This document shows positions 4,752 through 5,391 of a DNA stretch of 5,391 bases, one piece after another. Position 1 is the first letter of the stretch. Each line of letters opens with the position of its first letter. Under the pieces are notes generated by a model. The model worked only from the letters and a program-made list of their open reading frames with translations, searched no databases and was not told the origin of the DNA. The DNA lies in assembly GCA_030628325.1 (NCBI GenBank), contig DAOVRB010000100.1, forward strand, positions 1 to 5,391, written 5' to 3'. Origin of the DNA: Methanomicrobiaceae archaeon. GTDB taxonomy: Archaea > Halobacteriota > Methanomicrobia > Methanomicrobiales > Methanomicrobiaceae. The position numbers were made by a program, and so were the translations under genes.

Positions 4752-5391
4752 GTGTTTCAACACCATCTTCTTTTCCAATTACAACAGTTGTTTTTCCACA
4801 AAATTCTGTAAACAGTCCACAACTCATTACACCGGAAAGATTGTTGATCTGAACTTCCAGTGACGCAGGACTGATGATTTTTTCAAACCGGCAATCTATT
4901 ATCCAGTTCCCGTTATCAGTAATAACAGGCCCATCCTTTTTAACGCCTTCACGGATAACAGGTCTCCCTCCAAGACTTTTGAGCCTGACTGCAACCAGTG
5001 ATGCTGCAAAGGGCAGGACTTCAATTGGTACAGGTGCACTAAATTCCTCAGTCAGTTTACCGGGATCAACAACAATTACAAGTTTTTTTGAGGCTTCAGC
5101 AACGCACCGTTCCCTCGTCTGTGCAGCCCCTCTCCCTTTTATAAGGTTAAGATGCGGGTCAACCTGATCAGCACCGTCAATAGCCATGTCAGGTTCAATG
5201 CACTCATCAAGGGTTGTTAACGGTATATTGTATTCCCTGGCACGAATTGCAGCCTGGTATGAAGTAGCGACACCTCTGACAGAAAGACCCTCACCTATGC
5301 GTTCAGACAGGCGTTCCATCGCATAAAACACGGTTGAACCGGTTCCAAGCCCGACAACCATACCATCCTCAACCAGATCTGCTGCATAGTA
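4738..5391 (-). CDS. rpiA: Ribose-5-phosphate isomerase A (N-terminus cut by right edge)
   Basis: RpiA interconverts ribose 5-phosphate and ribulose 5-phosphate, supplying ribose for nucleotides; many methanogens lack the oxidative pentose pathway and rely on this step with ribulose monophosphate chemistry. 217 residues are visible and the frame is open at base 5391, starting YYAADLVEDGMVVGLGTGST. Key parts by visible residue: phosphate loop GLGTGST (14-20); DGADQVDP (72-79), with the two catalytic-region aspartates; KGRGAAQTRER (85-95), with the lysine and the Glu matching the catalytic base of the E. coli enzyme; VVDPGK with the later conserved lysine (112). By comparison with the roughly 219-residue E. 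coli enzyme only about ten residues are lost, so the start codon lies just outside. An ATG at 5359-5361 is not the start because it would cut the first strand. The gene ends TRMNQ within a hairpin. Confidence 0.96.
   Translation of the reverse strand, partial: YYAADLVEDGMVVGLGTGSTVFYAMERLSERIGEGLSVRGVATSYQAAIRAREYNIPLTTLDECIEPDMAIDGADQVDPHLNLIKGRGAAQTRERCVAEASKKLVIVVDPGKLTEEFSAPVPIEVLPFAASLVAVRLKSLGGRPVIREGVKKDGPVITDNGNWIIDCRFEKIISPASLEVQINNLSGVMSCGLFTEFCGKTTVVIGKEDGVETRMNQ

Noticed and set aside
4652..4852. 66-residue plus-strand open frame
   Set aside because: It crosses the structured convergent gap and the 3' end of rpiA on the opposite strand; no ribosome site or family resemblance.

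Overview
The window looks like the chromosome of a euryarchaeon, most likely a methanogen of the Methanomicrobiales type. The evidence is an archaeal TATA-binding protein (TBP), an archaeal transcription factor S (TFS), a euryarchaeal-style gyrase B, a SelB-like factor with a ruined GTPase site, TATA-box promoters, a GGTGA-type ribosome site and AT-rich intergenic DNA. The genus is not assigned. No tRNA, rRNA, CRISPR array or intact insertion sequence was seen.

Layout. (1) Bases 1-378, minus: N-terminal 126 residues of gyrB, cut by the left edge, with a TATA box near 503-511. (2) 549-857, minus: a 102-residue protein I cannot identify. (3) 1012-1974, plus: a SelB/EF-Tu-like protein with intact EF-Tu domain 2 and a degenerate G domain. 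(4) 1975-2441: a 467-base gap with no confident gene but at least six hairpins. (5) 2442-2756, plus: tfs, followed by a T-run terminator. (6) 2775-3069, minus: a short, apparently frameshifted unidentified coding remnant facing the TBP promoter. (7) 3101-3664, plus: TBP, probably leaderless. (8) 3718-3972, minus: a decayed transposase-like remnant. (9) 4015-4227: a regulatory region with four TATA-like elements at exact 42-base spacing. (10) 4235-4615, plus: a 126-residue winged-helix regulator. (11) 4616-4737: a hairpin-rich convergent gap with a minus-strand terminator. (12) 4738-5391, minus: rpiA, missing about ten N-terminal residues.

Functionally this is mostly information processing (gyrase B, a translation-factor-like protein, TFS, TBP) plus one regulator and one pentose phosphate enzyme. 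The genes do not form one operon: directions alternate and each gene has its own flanking region. The two spacers flanking the TBP gene hold decayed coding sequence, so this stretch has taken insertions that later eroded.

The less ordinary content is between the genes. There is a helically phased 42-base repeat array before the winged-helix gene. A dispersed hairpin element sharing TGCCAGA and TGGACAG occurs three times in the same orientation (915-955, 2348-2378, 3720-3754). A set of mutually exclusive CAGAC/GTCTG pairings ends in a T-run hairpin behind rpiA. All family names come from reading motifs by eye; no database search was possible.
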